Below are positions 9,472 to 18,205 of a stretch of DNA of 64,000 nucleotides, piece after piece. Where the stretch lies: assembly GCA_965237855.1 (NCBI GenBank), contig CBDEGK010000008.1, forward strand, positions 248,001-312,000, in the 5' to 3' direction. The first letter of the stretch is position 1. Every line of letters begins with the position of its first letter. Both the position numbers and the translations under genes were made by a program. The notes under the pieces are model-generated. The model saw only the letters and a program-made list of their open reading frames with translations, did no database searches and was not told the origin of the DNA. This stretch comes from CBDEGK01 sp965237855. Its GTDB lineage: Bacteria > Pseudomonadota > Gammaproteobacteria > Pseudomonadales > Halieaceae.

Positions 9472-9693
9472 GCTGTATTCCTCCTTGTTATTGGTAAGGA
9501 ATCAGCTTAGCGGCACGGGGTGGATGTTGCCAGCGATTGCTGGAAGCCCTGGAAGGGGGCGTTGGTATCTTGCCCGCGCTCTGCTAGGATTCATAGTCAC
9601 TGGGCAGCCCGCCCCAACCGGCTAATGGAATGAGACACACGACATTCATCTGAAGTACCACCAGAACACACTTTTCACGTTTTGGGAGATGTT

Positions 9694-11196
9694 ATGTCAC
9701 TCCATCCTGTGGTCGCCTTGCGCGACGTTAGTTTTACCTATGATTCCGCGCTTGAGACATTGATCGCGGGGCTGTCTATCCACTTTCCGACCGGTTTCAC
9801 CGGCATTGTCGGCGCCAATGGCTCCGGTAAAACCACCTTGCTGGAGCTGGTTGCCGGCGTGCTTACGCCGGAAGCGGGTAGCGTTGTCGGCGCTTCCGAC
9901 GCCATTTACTGCGAGCAGCGCACTGACTTCCCGCCAGCGCGTTTGTCAGAGTTTCTGGAAGATTGGAGTAGTGATGCCTTTACACTGCGCCGCCGACTGG
10001 GGATAGACGAAGATTTTCTGGCGCGGTGGGATAGCCTCAGTCATGGCGAGCGAAAGCGAGTACAAATCGCCCATGCCCTGTGGCAACAGCCCTCGGTACT
10101 CGTTGTTGATGAACCCACCAATCATATCGATGCACAGGCTCGGGACCTCCTGGTGGCCAGTCTTAAGCGCTATGAAGGTGTGGGTCTGATTGTCAGTCAT
10201 GACCGAGAGCTACTGAACGCATTGTGCGTCAAGTGTCTGTGGTTGGAGCCGCCCGCAGCAGAAGAGTTTTCAGGGGGATTTTCGGAGGCCCAGAAACTGC
10301 GCCAGCAACACCGAGCGACGGCCATTCACGCGCGGAACCTGCTGAAAGTTGAGCAGAAGAAATTCCAACGTGACGTGGTGAAAAAGCGAGAGACGGCCTC
10401 CCGCGAACACAGCATTCGATCCAAACGCGGACTGTCCGCGAAAGACAGCGATGCCCGAGAAAAGATTGATCGGGCCCGTGTCACCGATAGCAAGGGCGGT
10501 CAGCCTTTGCGTCAGCTCAAGGGGAAGGGGGCTCAACTACAGTCCCGTCTGGAGGGGGCGGTTGTGACCAAGGAGTATGACACGGGCATTTGGCTGCCCG
10601 GCTCCCGCTCTCGCCACGATGCCTTATTCACGATCGAGGCAGGGGAGGTACCCCTGGGGGGTGATCGACGCCTGGCCTTTCCGCAGCTGCACATGAAACC
10701 CACCGACCGCATCGCCCTAACGGGATTCAATGGCAGCGGGAAATCCACCCTCATCCGACACATTCTCACGCAGCTGAACCTTGAAGCCGGCAAACTGACG
10801 ATGATGCCCCAGGAAGTGTCTGCCGCCGCGGCGTGGGACATTCTACAAGAGGCTCGCTTGCTCAAGAATGATGATCTCGGTCATGTACTAAACATCGTCA
10901 GTCGCCTCGGGTCGCGCCCACAGCGTCTGCTGGCAAGTGCCAATCCCAGCCCCGGGGAAGTGCGCAAGCTGTTGCTGGCACTGGGTATGGTCAGGGCCCC
11001 CCACTTGATCGTCATGGATGAACCGACCAACCACCTCGATCTGCCCTCGATCGAAGCCTTGGAGGCAGCCTTAGCGGAGAGCCCTTGCGGGCTGCTGCTG
11101 GTCAGTCATGACCAGCATTTCCTGGGCAAGCTCGCTACTACGAACTGGCATATTGAGGTAGGAGACGGGGGTAATTCTAGGTTGCGCTTGGATTAA
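9694..11196 (+). CDS. ABC-F family ATPase (duplicated ATP-binding cassette)
   Basis: The 500-residue protein has two ATP-binding cassettes and no membrane segment, the ABC-F plan. Cassette 1 carries GANGSGKTT, the signature LSHGERKR and DEPTNH. A charged helical linker of about 80 residues follows, rich in Lys and Arg. Cassette 2 carries GFNGSGKST, a degenerate signature SPGEVRK and DEPTNHLD. ABC-F proteins act on the ribosome as translation factors or antibiotic-protection factors, and which applies here is not visible. The ATG at 9694 is chosen over TTG 9682 because GGGAG ends seven bases before it. Confidence 0.85.
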   Translation: MSLHPVVALRDVSFTYDSALETLIAGLSIHFPTGFTGIVGANGSGKTTLLELVAGVLTPEAGSVVGASDAIYCEQRTDFPPARLSEFLEDWSSDAFTLRRRLGIDEDFLARWDSLSHGERKRVQIAHALWQQPSVLVVDEPTNHIDAQARDLLVASLKRYEGVGLIVSHDRELLNALCVKCLWLEPPAAEEFSGGFSEAQKLRQQHRATAIHARNLLKVEQKKFQRDVVKKRETASREHSIRSKRGLSAKDSDAREKIDRARVTDSKGGQPLRQLKGKGAQLQSRLEGAVVTKEYDTGIWLPGSRSRHDALFTIEAGEVPLGGDRRLAFPQLHMKPTDRIALTGFNGSGKSTLIRHILTQLNLEAGKLTMMPQEVSAAAAWDILQEARLLKNDDLGHVLNIVSRLGSRPQRLLASANPSPGEVRKLLLALGMVRAPHLIVMDEPTNHLDLPSIEALEAALAESPCGLLLVSHDQHFLGKLATTNWHIEVGDGGNSRLRLD

Positions 11197-11391
11197 TAAC
11201 GAGTGCATCGTCAGCGTTAGGCAAATAATGCAAACGCAAGATTTATAAGTTGTAGTATAGTAATTAGCCACTACTAGAATTGCATTGGAAGCTGCTTCTT
11301 TGAAGCCCGCAACCATCAAAATTTTCCTCGTGAATGGAGGCCCAGATAGCGTGCGTACGGTCGAGCTATCCAGTTTGATGGGGCCTAATTT

Positions 11392-11796
11392 GTGAACCAC
11401 GTAGCTTTATGTCCATTCTGCGAAATTGTATCGGCATGGGATCATGAAAGGATTCTCAATGAGAACGAATATGCCTTCGTGATTAGAGATGGATATCCTG
11501 TATCCCTCGGCCATAGTCTGGTTATTCCCAAACGTCACGTGTCTTCTTTCTTCCATACCTATCCCAAAGAGAGACAAGCACTTTTTGAGTTGTTGGACCA
11601 TGCCAAGATCGAGATTGACCGTCTGTATAAACCCGCAGCCTACAATATCGGGATCAACGACGGTGAGGCTGCCGGCCAAACAGTATCCCATCTGCATCTT
11701 CATTTGATTCCACGCTATGGAGAAAATGCGCGTGATGTAAGAGGCGGTGTACGTTGGGTGGTGCCAGAGAAGGCTGACTATTGGAGCGACCAGTGA
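11392..11796 (+). CDS. HIT family hydrolase
   Basis: The 134-residue protein is a histidine-triad protein. The CPFC near the N-terminus (7-10) is common in this branch, and HLHLHLIPR gives H100, H102 and H104, with H102 the expected nucleophile. Family members cleave nucleotide substrates such as Ap4A, Ap3A or AMP-lysine, releasing AMP. The start is GTG at 11392 and the ribosome site is weak. Its stop overlaps the GTG of the DUF3883 gene as GTGA, so the two are translationally coupled, suggesting a nucleotide-processing role alongside a nuclease-like protein. The local sequence is visibly less GC-rich than its flanks, consistent with acquisition. The 195 bases before it hold nothing recognised. 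Confidence 0.85.
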   Translation: MNHVALCPFCEIVSAWDHERILNENEYAFVIRDGYPVSLGHSLVIPKRHVSSFFHTYPKERQALFELLDHAKIEIDRLYKPAAYNIGINDGEAAGQTVSHLHLHLIPRYGENARDVRGGVRWVVPEKADYWSDQ

Positions 11797-13100
11797 GCCT
11801 TCTAGGATACGAAAGTCTTTTTTCGAGCCTCAAGCTGAACTCGCGCGGTGGTGGAGAAAAGAGTCCTCACAAGGTGGCAATGTTGCTGGCGGTACTCGAT
11901 TTAGTCGATAGGGGCACCATAGTAGAGAATCGGATTGATTTTGATCAATCACTCAAAGAGGCTTTCAGTCATCAGTTTGGTCTACTCGCCAGCGAAATGG
12001 ATCGAGACAATCCCCACTTGCCCTATTTTCATTTACGTAGCAGCGGATTCTGGCATCACCGGATAAAACCAGGTAAGTCAGCTTCCTATTCGAATCTTAC
12101 TACCGTGACTGGAGCGGGCACGATTAGTGAGGTCATCACTTATGCTCATCTCGACGACGAGCTATTTGAATTGCTGGGCAATGGAGTGGCGCGCGAGTTA
12201 CTCCAAGCTGCACTGCACAGAAATCTGACCCAAGAAGACCGATCTGTATTGCTCGATGTGGGTAGTAGTTGGGATTGGTTGGAATGCGAAGCAATCGTGC
12301 AAGATTATTTTGCAATGCTGAATATGGAGCTCACTGGGCTGCGCTATAGCAAGGCAGAGCATCGTCGGGGACTGCTGCCAAAAATAAATAACCGCAGTGA
12401 AGGTTCCATAGAGTTCAAGCATCAAAATATCAGCGCAGTGCTGCTGGAAATGGGGCAGCCTTATATCCAGGGATACAGGCCGGCGTTCAACTACCAGTAT
12501 CAGCTCAGTCGCGTTGTATTGGCATTTCTGGCTGGGCATCAAACAGAACTAGATCAAATTCTGGAGGCGGCTGACGTGGATATCGTTGAGGCTGTTGTGG
12601 AGATTGACTGGTCGCAAGTGCTTGATTTGGATGTGCCCGAGAGAATTGCTGAGATCAAGGAGCCAGAAAGAAAGTTCCTGGCAAGAAAAACTAATTATAC
12701 GGAACGTGAGCAAAACAACCGTAAATTGGGTGAGCGAGGCGAAGCCTTCGTGGTTGAGTTTGAGCGCAACCGGCTGGAGGCGGCAGGCCGCTCAGATTTG
12801 GCGCAAGAAATCCAATGGAGCAGTGTTGAATACGGCGATGGTCTGGGTTACGACGTTAGATCTTTTCAGCCGGAGCTCGATGAAGAGTTGTACATAGAAG
12901 TTAAAACAACCAACAGTGGAAAGTATCAACCCTTCTTTATTAGTGCGAATGAATTGGCTTTCTCGAAAGAACAGGCTCAACACTATTCGCTTTATAGAGT
13001 GTTCGATTTTAAGGCTAGGGCTCGGATATTCCAGCTTCCAGGCGCTGTAGATCAACATGCGTATTTGCAAGCACAGAGCTTCAAGGCAAGTTTTTCGTGA
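11793..13100 (+). CDS. DUF3883 nuclease-like protein with N-terminal restriction-type recognition domain
   Basis: The 435-residue protein starts at GTG 11793, coupled to the HIT gene (TTG 11781 would add four residues). Three regions are visible. The N-terminal SPHKVAMLLAVLDLV segment is the PHK-type module found at the front of HNH and McrA-like restriction enzymes. A central stretch contains NRSEGSIEFKHQNISAV, which I know from DUF3883 proteins. The C-terminal DUF3883 domain carries D354 (GYDVRSF), E369 and K371 (YIEVKTT), matching the D-E-x-K pattern of PD-(D/E)XK nucleases. A role in restriction of foreign or modified DNA is inferred. No methylase or helicase partner is present. Confidence 0.8.
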   Translation: MSLLGYESLFSSLKLNSRGGGEKSPHKVAMLLAVLDLVDRGTIVENRIDFDQSLKEAFSHQFGLLASEMDRDNPHLPYFHLRSSGFWHHRIKPGKSASYSNLTTVTGAGTISEVITYAHLDDELFELLGNGVARELLQAALHRNLTQEDRSVLLDVGSSWDWLECEAIVQDYFAMLNMELTGLRYSKAEHRRGLLPKINNRSEGSIEFKHQNISAVLLEMGQPYIQGYRPAFNYQYQLSRVVLAFLAGHQTELDQILEAADVDIVEAVVEIDWSQVLDLDVPERIAEIKEPERKFLARKTNYTEREQNNRKLGERGEAFVVEFERNRLEAAGRSDLAQEIQWSSVEYGDGLGYDVRSFQPELDEELYIEVKTTNSGKYQPFFISANELAFSKEQAQHYSLYRVFDFKARARIFQLPGAVDQHAYLQAQSFKASFS

Positions 13101-13234
13101 TCAGCGATCATGACGCACAATATTTCGTCCAGAATGGTCAGCGTACGGTTGCCTATTTGGATGCGGAAATCTGTTCATTGAGGCGGCTGGAGTTGAACCC
13201 GAATCCCAATTTAGTCCAGCGCGTTACAGGATAG
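13097..13234 (+). CDS. Small ORF translationally coupled to the DUF3883 gene
   Basis: A 45-codon frame opens with GTG at 13097, overlapping the TGA of the DUF3883 gene as GTGA, the same junction that links HIT to DUF3883. The predicted product starts VISDHDAQYFVQNGQRTVAY and looks protein-like rather than random, but I recognise no family. It may be a short third operon member, or the front of a longer gene that lost its end when the island joined the flanking aldo/keto reductase region. Coding potential is not tested. About 70 further bases to the next gene are empty. Confidence 0.35.
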   Translation: MISDHDAQYFVQNGQRTVAYLDAEICSLRRLELNPNPNLVQRVTG

Positions 13235-13308
13235 TAGGTGCCGAAGTTATCCCTTCACGACTGCCTTGATGCTGCTTTCTCATCTCGTCAACTCGCACGC
13301 ATACGAGA

Positions 13309-14265
13309 TCACTGAAATAACCTCCGAATCTCCTCCAGTTCCTGTTCGCTGAGGCTCTGCACTCTCTCCGCAACCATACACTCCGCCAACTCCACCCTGT
13401 TCTTAACCCCCAACACCACCGTATCCACGTGGGGAATCGACAGTGCATAACGATGGGCCAGGCTGGCCGCGGATTCACCGATTGAATCTGCGTAGTCTCT
13501 GAACTTGGCTGCACGCTCAAAGTCTTTGGCTTCGCCGGATTTAGGATGCATGTCGCGGTCTAGGGTGTTGGTCAACGAACCCGCAGCGACAGCCCGAATA
13601 CCCATCACCCCGGCGCCACTTCGTGAGGCTTGCCCCATAATCGCCTGGGGTCCTTCCTCGATGCCTTTAATGCCCATGCTGCCGGATGAATTGATGGGGT
13701 TGGCAATGCATTGAACGACCTGTGGGGGTTTGTCGTGTTGCAATGCTTCTATGCTGGTGTCTCGCATCACCGCGGTAATGCCCCAGCTGCGAATTCGGCC
13801 GTCTTTGATCAAGGCGTCCATGGCTGGAATGAACTGCTCTTCGTAGAGTTGCCAGGGGGTGGTCACGGCACTTAATCGCTCGGCGTGTTTTTCAGACGGA
13901 ACCCAGTCATCGGCGACGATATAGCCGTGCAGGATAAACACATCCACGAAAGGCCGCTGTAGGCGTTGCAGGCTGTTGTCCAATGACTGGTCTAGTTTGG
14001 CGTAGACCTGGTCGGGGGAGGGGGTGCCCAGCATGCATTTGGTGGTGACAGAACAGTTCTTAGGGTAGTTACCCTCAAAGGCCAGGCCCAGTACGGTTTC
14101 GGCTTCACCGTCCCCGTACATGGGCGCATTATCAAACAAGGTAATGCCGCCATCCCAGGCGGCTTGCACGGTGGCGATGGCCTCATTGCGATCAGTCTCG
14201 CCCCATACCTGGCCGATACCGCCGCCGCCCAGGCACAGCTTGCTGGTATGTTCTGGCATGGCCAT
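13309..14265 (-). CDS. Aldo/keto reductase
   Basis: The 318-residue protein is a TIM-barrel oxidoreductase of the aldo/keto family that uses NAD(P)H. The N-terminal LGGGGIGQVWGETD loop, DNAPMYGDGEAE with the conserved Asp and catalytic Tyr, and the late barrel motif SIPHVDTVVLGVKN are present. The usual lysine lies in the VTTKCML strand and the general His in FILHGYI. ATG 14265 is preferred because GAGGA sits seven bases upstream on the strand; a longer reading adds 22 unrelated residues. It is the last gene of the leftward cluster containing the exonuclease, NfeD and SPFH genes, 11 bases after the exonuclease stop. The substrate is unknown. Confidence 0.82.
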   Translation of the reverse strand: MAMPEHTSKLCLGGGGIGQVWGETDRNEAIATVQAAWDGGITLFDNAPMYGDGEAETVLGLAFEGNYPKNCSVTTKCMLGTPSPDQVYAKLDQSLDNSLQRLQRPFVDVFILHGYIVADDWVPSEKHAERLSAVTTPWQLYEEQFIPAMDALIKDGRIRSWGITAVMRDTSIEALQHDKPPQVVQCIANPINSSGSMGIKGIEEGPQAIMGQASRSGAGVMGIRAVAAGSLTNTLDRDMHPKSGEAKDFERAAKFRDYADSIGESAASLAHRYALSIPHVDTVVLGVKNRVELAECMVAERVQSLSEQELEEIRRLFQ

Positions 14266-14276
14266 AGTTGAGTCCT

Positions 14277-14915
14277 CTAGGCGGTTTGCAGTTCGCGCAA
14301 CCAGGTATCGGTGCGCTTGATGGTCAGGCACTCCAGTTGCTGTAACAGTTGAAGTGTAATCTCAGCAATAGCATAGTCGCTTTTCAGGCGGTCCATCATG
14401 CCGGTCCACAACAGAGCCGTCATCTCGGCATCCGTCAGCGCCCGGTGAAAGGTACCGGTTACCGGTACCTTGGCATATTTCACCAGGGTGCCCAGTCTGT
14501 GGTTGGGGGCGCGTTGATAGAGGCGGCGGGCGACGCGCATGGAACACAGGAACGGTTGCTTGCGGGTATAGCCAACCCGTGCCAGTTCCATGTCGAGAAA
14601 TTTCCTATCGAAGCTGGCGTTGTGGGCCACCATGATGGAGTCACCGAGAAAGCGGTAGAGTTCGGGGAAGACCAGGTCGGGGTGAGGGGCATCTTCCAGC
14701 ATTTCATTGGTGATGCCGGTGTAGTTCTCAATAAAGCGGTCGACGCGGAAACCCGGTTGGATCAGGCTCTGGTACTTGTCGGTGATTTGTCCGTTTTCCA
14801 CCGCGACAGCACCGATTTCGATGGCGCGGTCACCGCCATTGGCGGACAGGCCCGTGGTTTCGAAATCGAGAACGACGAGCCTTTGTTTCAAGAGCGTTGT
14901 TTCATGCAGCGGCAA
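14277..14915 (-). CDS. DEDDh 3'-5' exonuclease, DnaQ-like
   Basis: The 212-residue protein has all three exonuclease motifs. Motif I is VVLDFETTG with D17 and E19, motif II is HNASFDRKF with its Asp, and motif III is HRALTDAEM with the DEDDh histidine and final Asp. It lacks a helicase or GIY-YIG extension, so it is a stand-alone exonuclease of the DNA polymerase III epsilon-like or RNase T-like group, likely acting on single-stranded DNA or RNA ends. Its start overlaps the end of the NfeD gene by 14 bases, which indicates co-translation in this leftward operon. Confidence 0.85.
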   Translation of the reverse strand: MPLHETTLLKQRLVVLDFETTGLSANGGDRAIEIGAVAVENGQITDKYQSLIQPGFRVDRFIENYTGITNEMLEDAPHPDLVFPELYRFLGDSIMVAHNASFDRKFLDMELARVGYTRKQPFLCSMRVARRLYQRAPNHRLGTLVKYAKVPVTGTFHRALTDAEMTALLWTGMMDRLKSDYAIAEITLQLLQQLECLTIKRTDTWLRELQTA

Positions 14916-15345
14916 TAACCAGGGTCATACCGTCGCTGCCGGTCACGCTGACCTGGCTGCCCGCTGCCAGGGTGCCCTCGCAGGTGACCTTCCAGCGGGT
15001 ATCCCCAATCTGCACCGAGCCCTGGTCGTTGATAGTGTCCTCTAGCTGAAAGCGGGTGCCGATAAGCTGTGCCGCACGGTCGTTGAGTTGGGGCGAATCG
15101 GTTTGCTGATTGAACTTCTTGAAGAACTTCATGTAGAGAAAGGTCAGCACCAGCGCATCGACGGCGAATAATATCAGCTGCCATTCCCAGCTGATGTCGG
15201 TCATCAACCAAGTGAAGCAAGCCATGAGGATGGCGGCGGCGGCAATGCCAATCAGAAAGCCACCGGCGCCAAATATCTCCAGCACGAACAGGGCGGTGCC
15301 GATCACAAACCAGTGCCAGGGTTGTAGTTCATTGAATAGTTCCAT
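14902..15345 (-). CDS. NfeD family membrane protein (short type)
   Basis: The 147-residue protein has membrane segments at about 12-30, 34-50 and 55-75, followed by a soluble OB-fold domain whose sequence ends in GSQVSVTGSDGMTLVIA. This matches the short NfeD class without the ClpP-like protease. Such proteins pair with SPFH/stomatin proteins in membrane microdomains and help envelope quality control. The adjacent upstream SPFH gene, three bases away, is the expected partner. The downstream exonuclease overlaps by 14 bases. Confidence 0.85.
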   Translation of the reverse strand: MELFNELQPWHWFVIGTALFVLEIFGAGGFLIGIAAAAILMACFTWLMTDISWEWQLILFAVDALVLTFLYMKFFKKFNQQTDSPQLNDRAAQLIGTRFQLEDTINDQGSVQIGDTRWKVTCEGTLAAGSQVSVTGSDGMTLVIAAA

Positions 15346-15348
15346 GGC

Positions 15349-16278
15349 TTAACTCTGTTCCGTCTTGTTGTCGGTGACGGCCTTGGTGATTTCGGTAATG
15401 CCCGCCAGTGACCCAATCAGGCTGGCGGCCTCCAGGGGAATCATCATCACCTTGTTGTTATTTGAGGCGGCCAATTCGCCCAGAACCTCGGTGTATTTCT
15501 GGGCAATGAAATAGTTGATTGCCAGTGGGTCACCGTCGGCGATGGCTTTACTGACCACTTCGGTGGCCTTGGCTTCGGCTTCGGCCAATCGTTCCCGGGC
15601 CTCAGCTTCGCGCATGGCGGCTTGCAGTTCACCTTCGGCCTTGAGAATTTTTGCCTGCTTCTCGCCCTCTGCCCGCTGAATTTCTGCTTCCCGCTGGCCC
15701 TCGGCTTCGAGGATCAGGGCGCGCTTTTCCCGCTCGGCCTTCATCTGCCGGGCCATGGCTTCCACCAGGTCGGCGGGTGGGGTGATGTCGCGGATCTCGA
15801 TACGGGTGACTTTAATGCCCCAGGGGTTGGTCGCTTCATCGACCTTGGTCAGCAGCGCGGCATTGATGCGGTCGCGGTTGCTGAACATCTCGTCCAGTTC
15901 CATGGAACCGAGCACGGCGCGGATATTGGTCATCACCAGGTTCTGCATGGCGTACTCGCGGTCGTTAACCTCGTAGGCAGCCTTCTCAGGTTGCTGTACC
16001 TGGTAAAAGCACACGGCGTCGGTGGTGATCATGGCATTGTCAGAAGAAATGACTTCCTGGGGCAGGATGTCCAACACCAGTTCCATCATGTTTACTTTCT
16101 GACCAATGGTGTCGATGAAGGGAATAATCAGGTTGAGGCCGGGCTTTAAGGTCTTGGTATAGCGGCCAAAGCGCTCCACCGTCCAGTTATGGCCCTGGGG
16201 TACCAACTTGGCCCCGGCGATGACTACCGTCAGGGCGAAGATCAGCGCCACTAATACTGCAATACTAAAACCGTCCAT
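15349..16278 (-). CDS. qmcA: SPFH/Band 7 membrane protein, QmcA-like
   Basis: The 309-residue protein has an N-terminal anchor (about 5-24), then the Band 7 domain opening VPQGHNWTVERFGRYTKTL, with IPFID and ITTDAVCFYQV blocks. A long alanine/glutamate-rich coiled coil (about 165-235, with EAEGQREAE repeats) follows, then a C-terminal hydrophobic region. This is the QmcA/YbbK subfamily, which oligomerises on the inner membrane and associates with the FtsH-type quality-control system. The NfeD gene three bases downstream is its usual companion. The cytoplasmic or periplasmic side is not decidable from sequence alone. Confidence 0.87.
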   Translation of the reverse strand: MDGFSIAVLVALIFALTVVIAGAKLVPQGHNWTVERFGRYTKTLKPGLNLIIPFIDTIGQKVNMMELVLDILPQEVISSDNAMITTDAVCFYQVQQPEKAAYEVNDREYAMQNLVMTNIRAVLGSMELDEMFSNRDRINAALLTKVDEATNPWGIKVTRIEIRDITPPADLVEAMARQMKAEREKRALILEAEGQREAEIQRAEGEKQAKILKAEGELQAAMREAEARERLAEAEAKATEVVSKAIADGDPLAINYFIAQKYTEVLGELAASNNNKVMMIPLEAASLIGSLAGITEITKAVTDNKTEQS

Positions 16279-16369
16279 TACTCATCTCTTGTCCAGGCTG
16301 GAAGCTGCATTGTACTGCAATGTCTGCCGACAAGCTGTCGACGCTGATGGAAAATCTGGGCTGGGTGGA

Positions 16370-18094
16370 TTACATCACGGGCGGCAATTCGCCAGAGACC
16401 AGCTTGCCATTGCGGATCACCGCCGCCGGTTTGGTTTTATGAATAGCGTAGCGGTCGACGCTGAACAGGTCCTGGTTCAGCACCACCAGGTCGGCGCGTT
16501 TGCCCACGGCAATGCTGCCCAGCTCATCGTCTCGACCCAGTTGGTAGGCGCCATTGGCGGTGTAGCCCTTGAGCAAGTCGGCTCGAGATACGCGCTCGCT
16601 GGGTGGTATAAATACCTTGCCGTCGGGGCCGACGCCCGCGTTCTGGCGGTTGTGTCCCGCCTCCATGCCCAGGTACGGGTTGGCGCGCTCGCTCTGCCAA
16701 CCGTACTTGTCGGTGATGTCACTGGAGAAGGTCACCATCACGCCGGCATCGATAAAGGACTGGCCCCGTTGCATGGCCAGGACGTCGTCGCCTATGCCCT
16801 GTTCAACCCAAGAGCGATCGTCGCCCCACCACCATTGCGGGGTGAAATTGGCGATCACGCCGAGTGTTTCGAAGCGGGCAATGTCGGCCGGTTTGACCAC
16901 TTCCAGATGGCAGATGCTTACTCGGCTGGTCGGTGCGCGGCCGAGGCTTTCGTGGGCATCCTCGATGCCGTCCAGCAGGGTGGTAGTAGCGCGATCACCG
17001 ACGGCGTGGCCATGAAAATGCAAGCCAGCGGCGTCCAGGTCGAGAATCAGCTGGTGTACCTGTTCGCGACTGAGCAGGGCTTCGCCGCTGTTGCCCGGTG
17101 TGTCGAGGTAGTCATAAGACATGGCGGCAGTCCGGGTTTCCAGCACGGCGTCGAAGAACACCTTGAGCGTGTCGATGCGCACGTTGTCGCTGTTAAAGTC
17201 CTGGCCCAGTTGGGTCAGGGTCTCGACCGCATGGGCCAAATCATCGGGCAGGAACAGGGTGTAGGAGCCGTGATAGCGCACCGGCAAAGTACCGGCTTTA
17301 TCCATGCGCGAGATCGCCGCATAGAATTCTCGGTCCATCCCGAAATTGCCGGCATCAAACACCGTGGTAATGCCCAGTGCCTGGTAATAATTCAGGTAGG
17401 CCAGCAGCGCGACTTCCACTTCGGGGCTGACGGTTTTGAAATGGTTCTGAAACGAAATGGCCGCGGATTCGGTAATCCACCCCGTCGCCTCGCCATTGGC
17501 GTCTCGCTGATAGAAGGCGAAGCCCGGCACAACGTCTGGGGTATCTTCGGTGACGCCCGCCTGTGCCAGGGCAGCGGAGTTGGCCCACAGCGTGTGGGCC
17601 CAATCGTCGAGGATAATGAGCGGGCGATTCGGCTCGATCTTGTCCAGGTCATCTTTGCGCGGCCCGTTCACCCCGAAAATATTGTTGTGCCAGTAGCCGG
17701 CCAGCAGCGTCTCCTGGTCGGGGTTGTCCGCCACAAGTTTAGCGATGGCCGCTAGCAGTTCAGGTTTGGTGTCAGCCTCGTCCAGCAACAGCTGATCACC
17801 TGACACGGCCACCCAGCCGGGGTGGGCGTGGGCATCGACAATGCCGGGGATGACGGTTTGGCCAGCCAGGTCATACACGTGTGTGCTGGGGCCGATGAAG
17901 CTTGATGCATCATCGCCGGTGTAGACGAAGCGGTTGCCGCTGACGGCGACCGCACTGACCCTGGGATTACTGGGGTTGCTGGTGTAGATGTCGCCGTTCA
18001 GGTAGACCGCATCAGCGGGGTTGGTGGCCTCGGGGGCCGTGCAGCCGAATAGTCCGCTGACCATCAGTAGCAGGGCTGCCATGATTTGTTTCAT
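16370..18094 (-). CDS. YtcJ-like amidohydrolase lipoprotein
   Basis: The 574-residue product starts at ATG 18094 with GAGGA eight bases upstream. A longer frame to 18160 adds a non-signal extension and is rejected. The signal peptide ends in a lipobox at GLFGC with C18, so it is lipidated and envelope-bound. DAHAHPGW supplies H89 and H91 of the metal site, and HGHAVGDRATTTLLDG and FSSDI are later metal-site blocks of the YtcJ branch. These enzymes hydrolyse amide or related bonds, but the natural substrate is unknown. A lipid-anchored form is less common than the cytoplasmic version. It lies 91 bases upstream of qmcA, in the same direction. Confidence 0.83.
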   Translation of the reverse strand: MKQIMAALLLMVSGLFGCTAPEATNPADAVYLNGDIYTSNPSNPRVSAVAVSGNRFVYTGDDASSFIGPSTHVYDLAGQTVIPGIVDAHAHPGWVAVSGDQLLLDEADTKPELLAAIAKLVADNPDQETLLAGYWHNNIFGVNGPRKDDLDKIEPNRPLIILDDWAHTLWANSAALAQAGVTEDTPDVVPGFAFYQRDANGEATGWITESAAISFQNHFKTVSPEVEVALLAYLNYYQALGITTVFDAGNFGMDREFYAAISRMDKAGTLPVRYHGSYTLFLPDDLAHAVETLTQLGQDFNSDNVRIDTLKVFFDAVLETRTAAMSYDYLDTPGNSGEALLSREQVHQLILDLDAAGLHFHGHAVGDRATTTLLDGIEDAHESLGRAPTSRVSICHLEVVKPADIARFETLGVIANFTPQWWWGDDRSWVEQGIGDDVLAMQRGQSFIDAGVMVTFSSDITDKYGWQSERANPYLGMEAGHNRQNAGVGPDGKVFIPPSERVSRADLLKGYTANGAYQLGRDDELGSIAVGKRADLVVLNQDLFSVDRYAIHKTKPAAVIRNGKLVSGELPPVM

Positions 18095-18205
18095 GCAGTA
18101 TTTCCTCACACCCGCAATAGGGCCAATAGAACGATGTATTGTGCTTGTGGTTTGAGGCACAGACTATAGCTTAAACTGGGCAGGCAATAGCAAAGAGAAT
18201 GCTGA

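Noticed and set aside
13185..13220. A tRNA-like GTTGAACCCGAATCC sequence
   Set aside because: The T-loop is not the canonical GGTTCGAATCC on either strand and no cloverleaf is possible nearby.
14349..14918. Open frame antisense to the DEDDh exonuclease
   Set aside because: It lacks motifs and a ribosome site, while the opposite strand has all three exonuclease motifs.
8885..16362. A 17-base similarity, GATGGAAAATGTGGGCT (8885-8901) and GATGGAAAATCTGGGCT (16346-16362)
   Set aside because: One mismatch in 17 is expected several times by chance in 64 kb, and no further copies are seen.
16208..17755. Long open frame antisense to the YtcJ-like gene
   Set aside because: It has no family motifs and lies opposite a strong gene with lipobox and metal-site residues; it is a GC-rich shadow.
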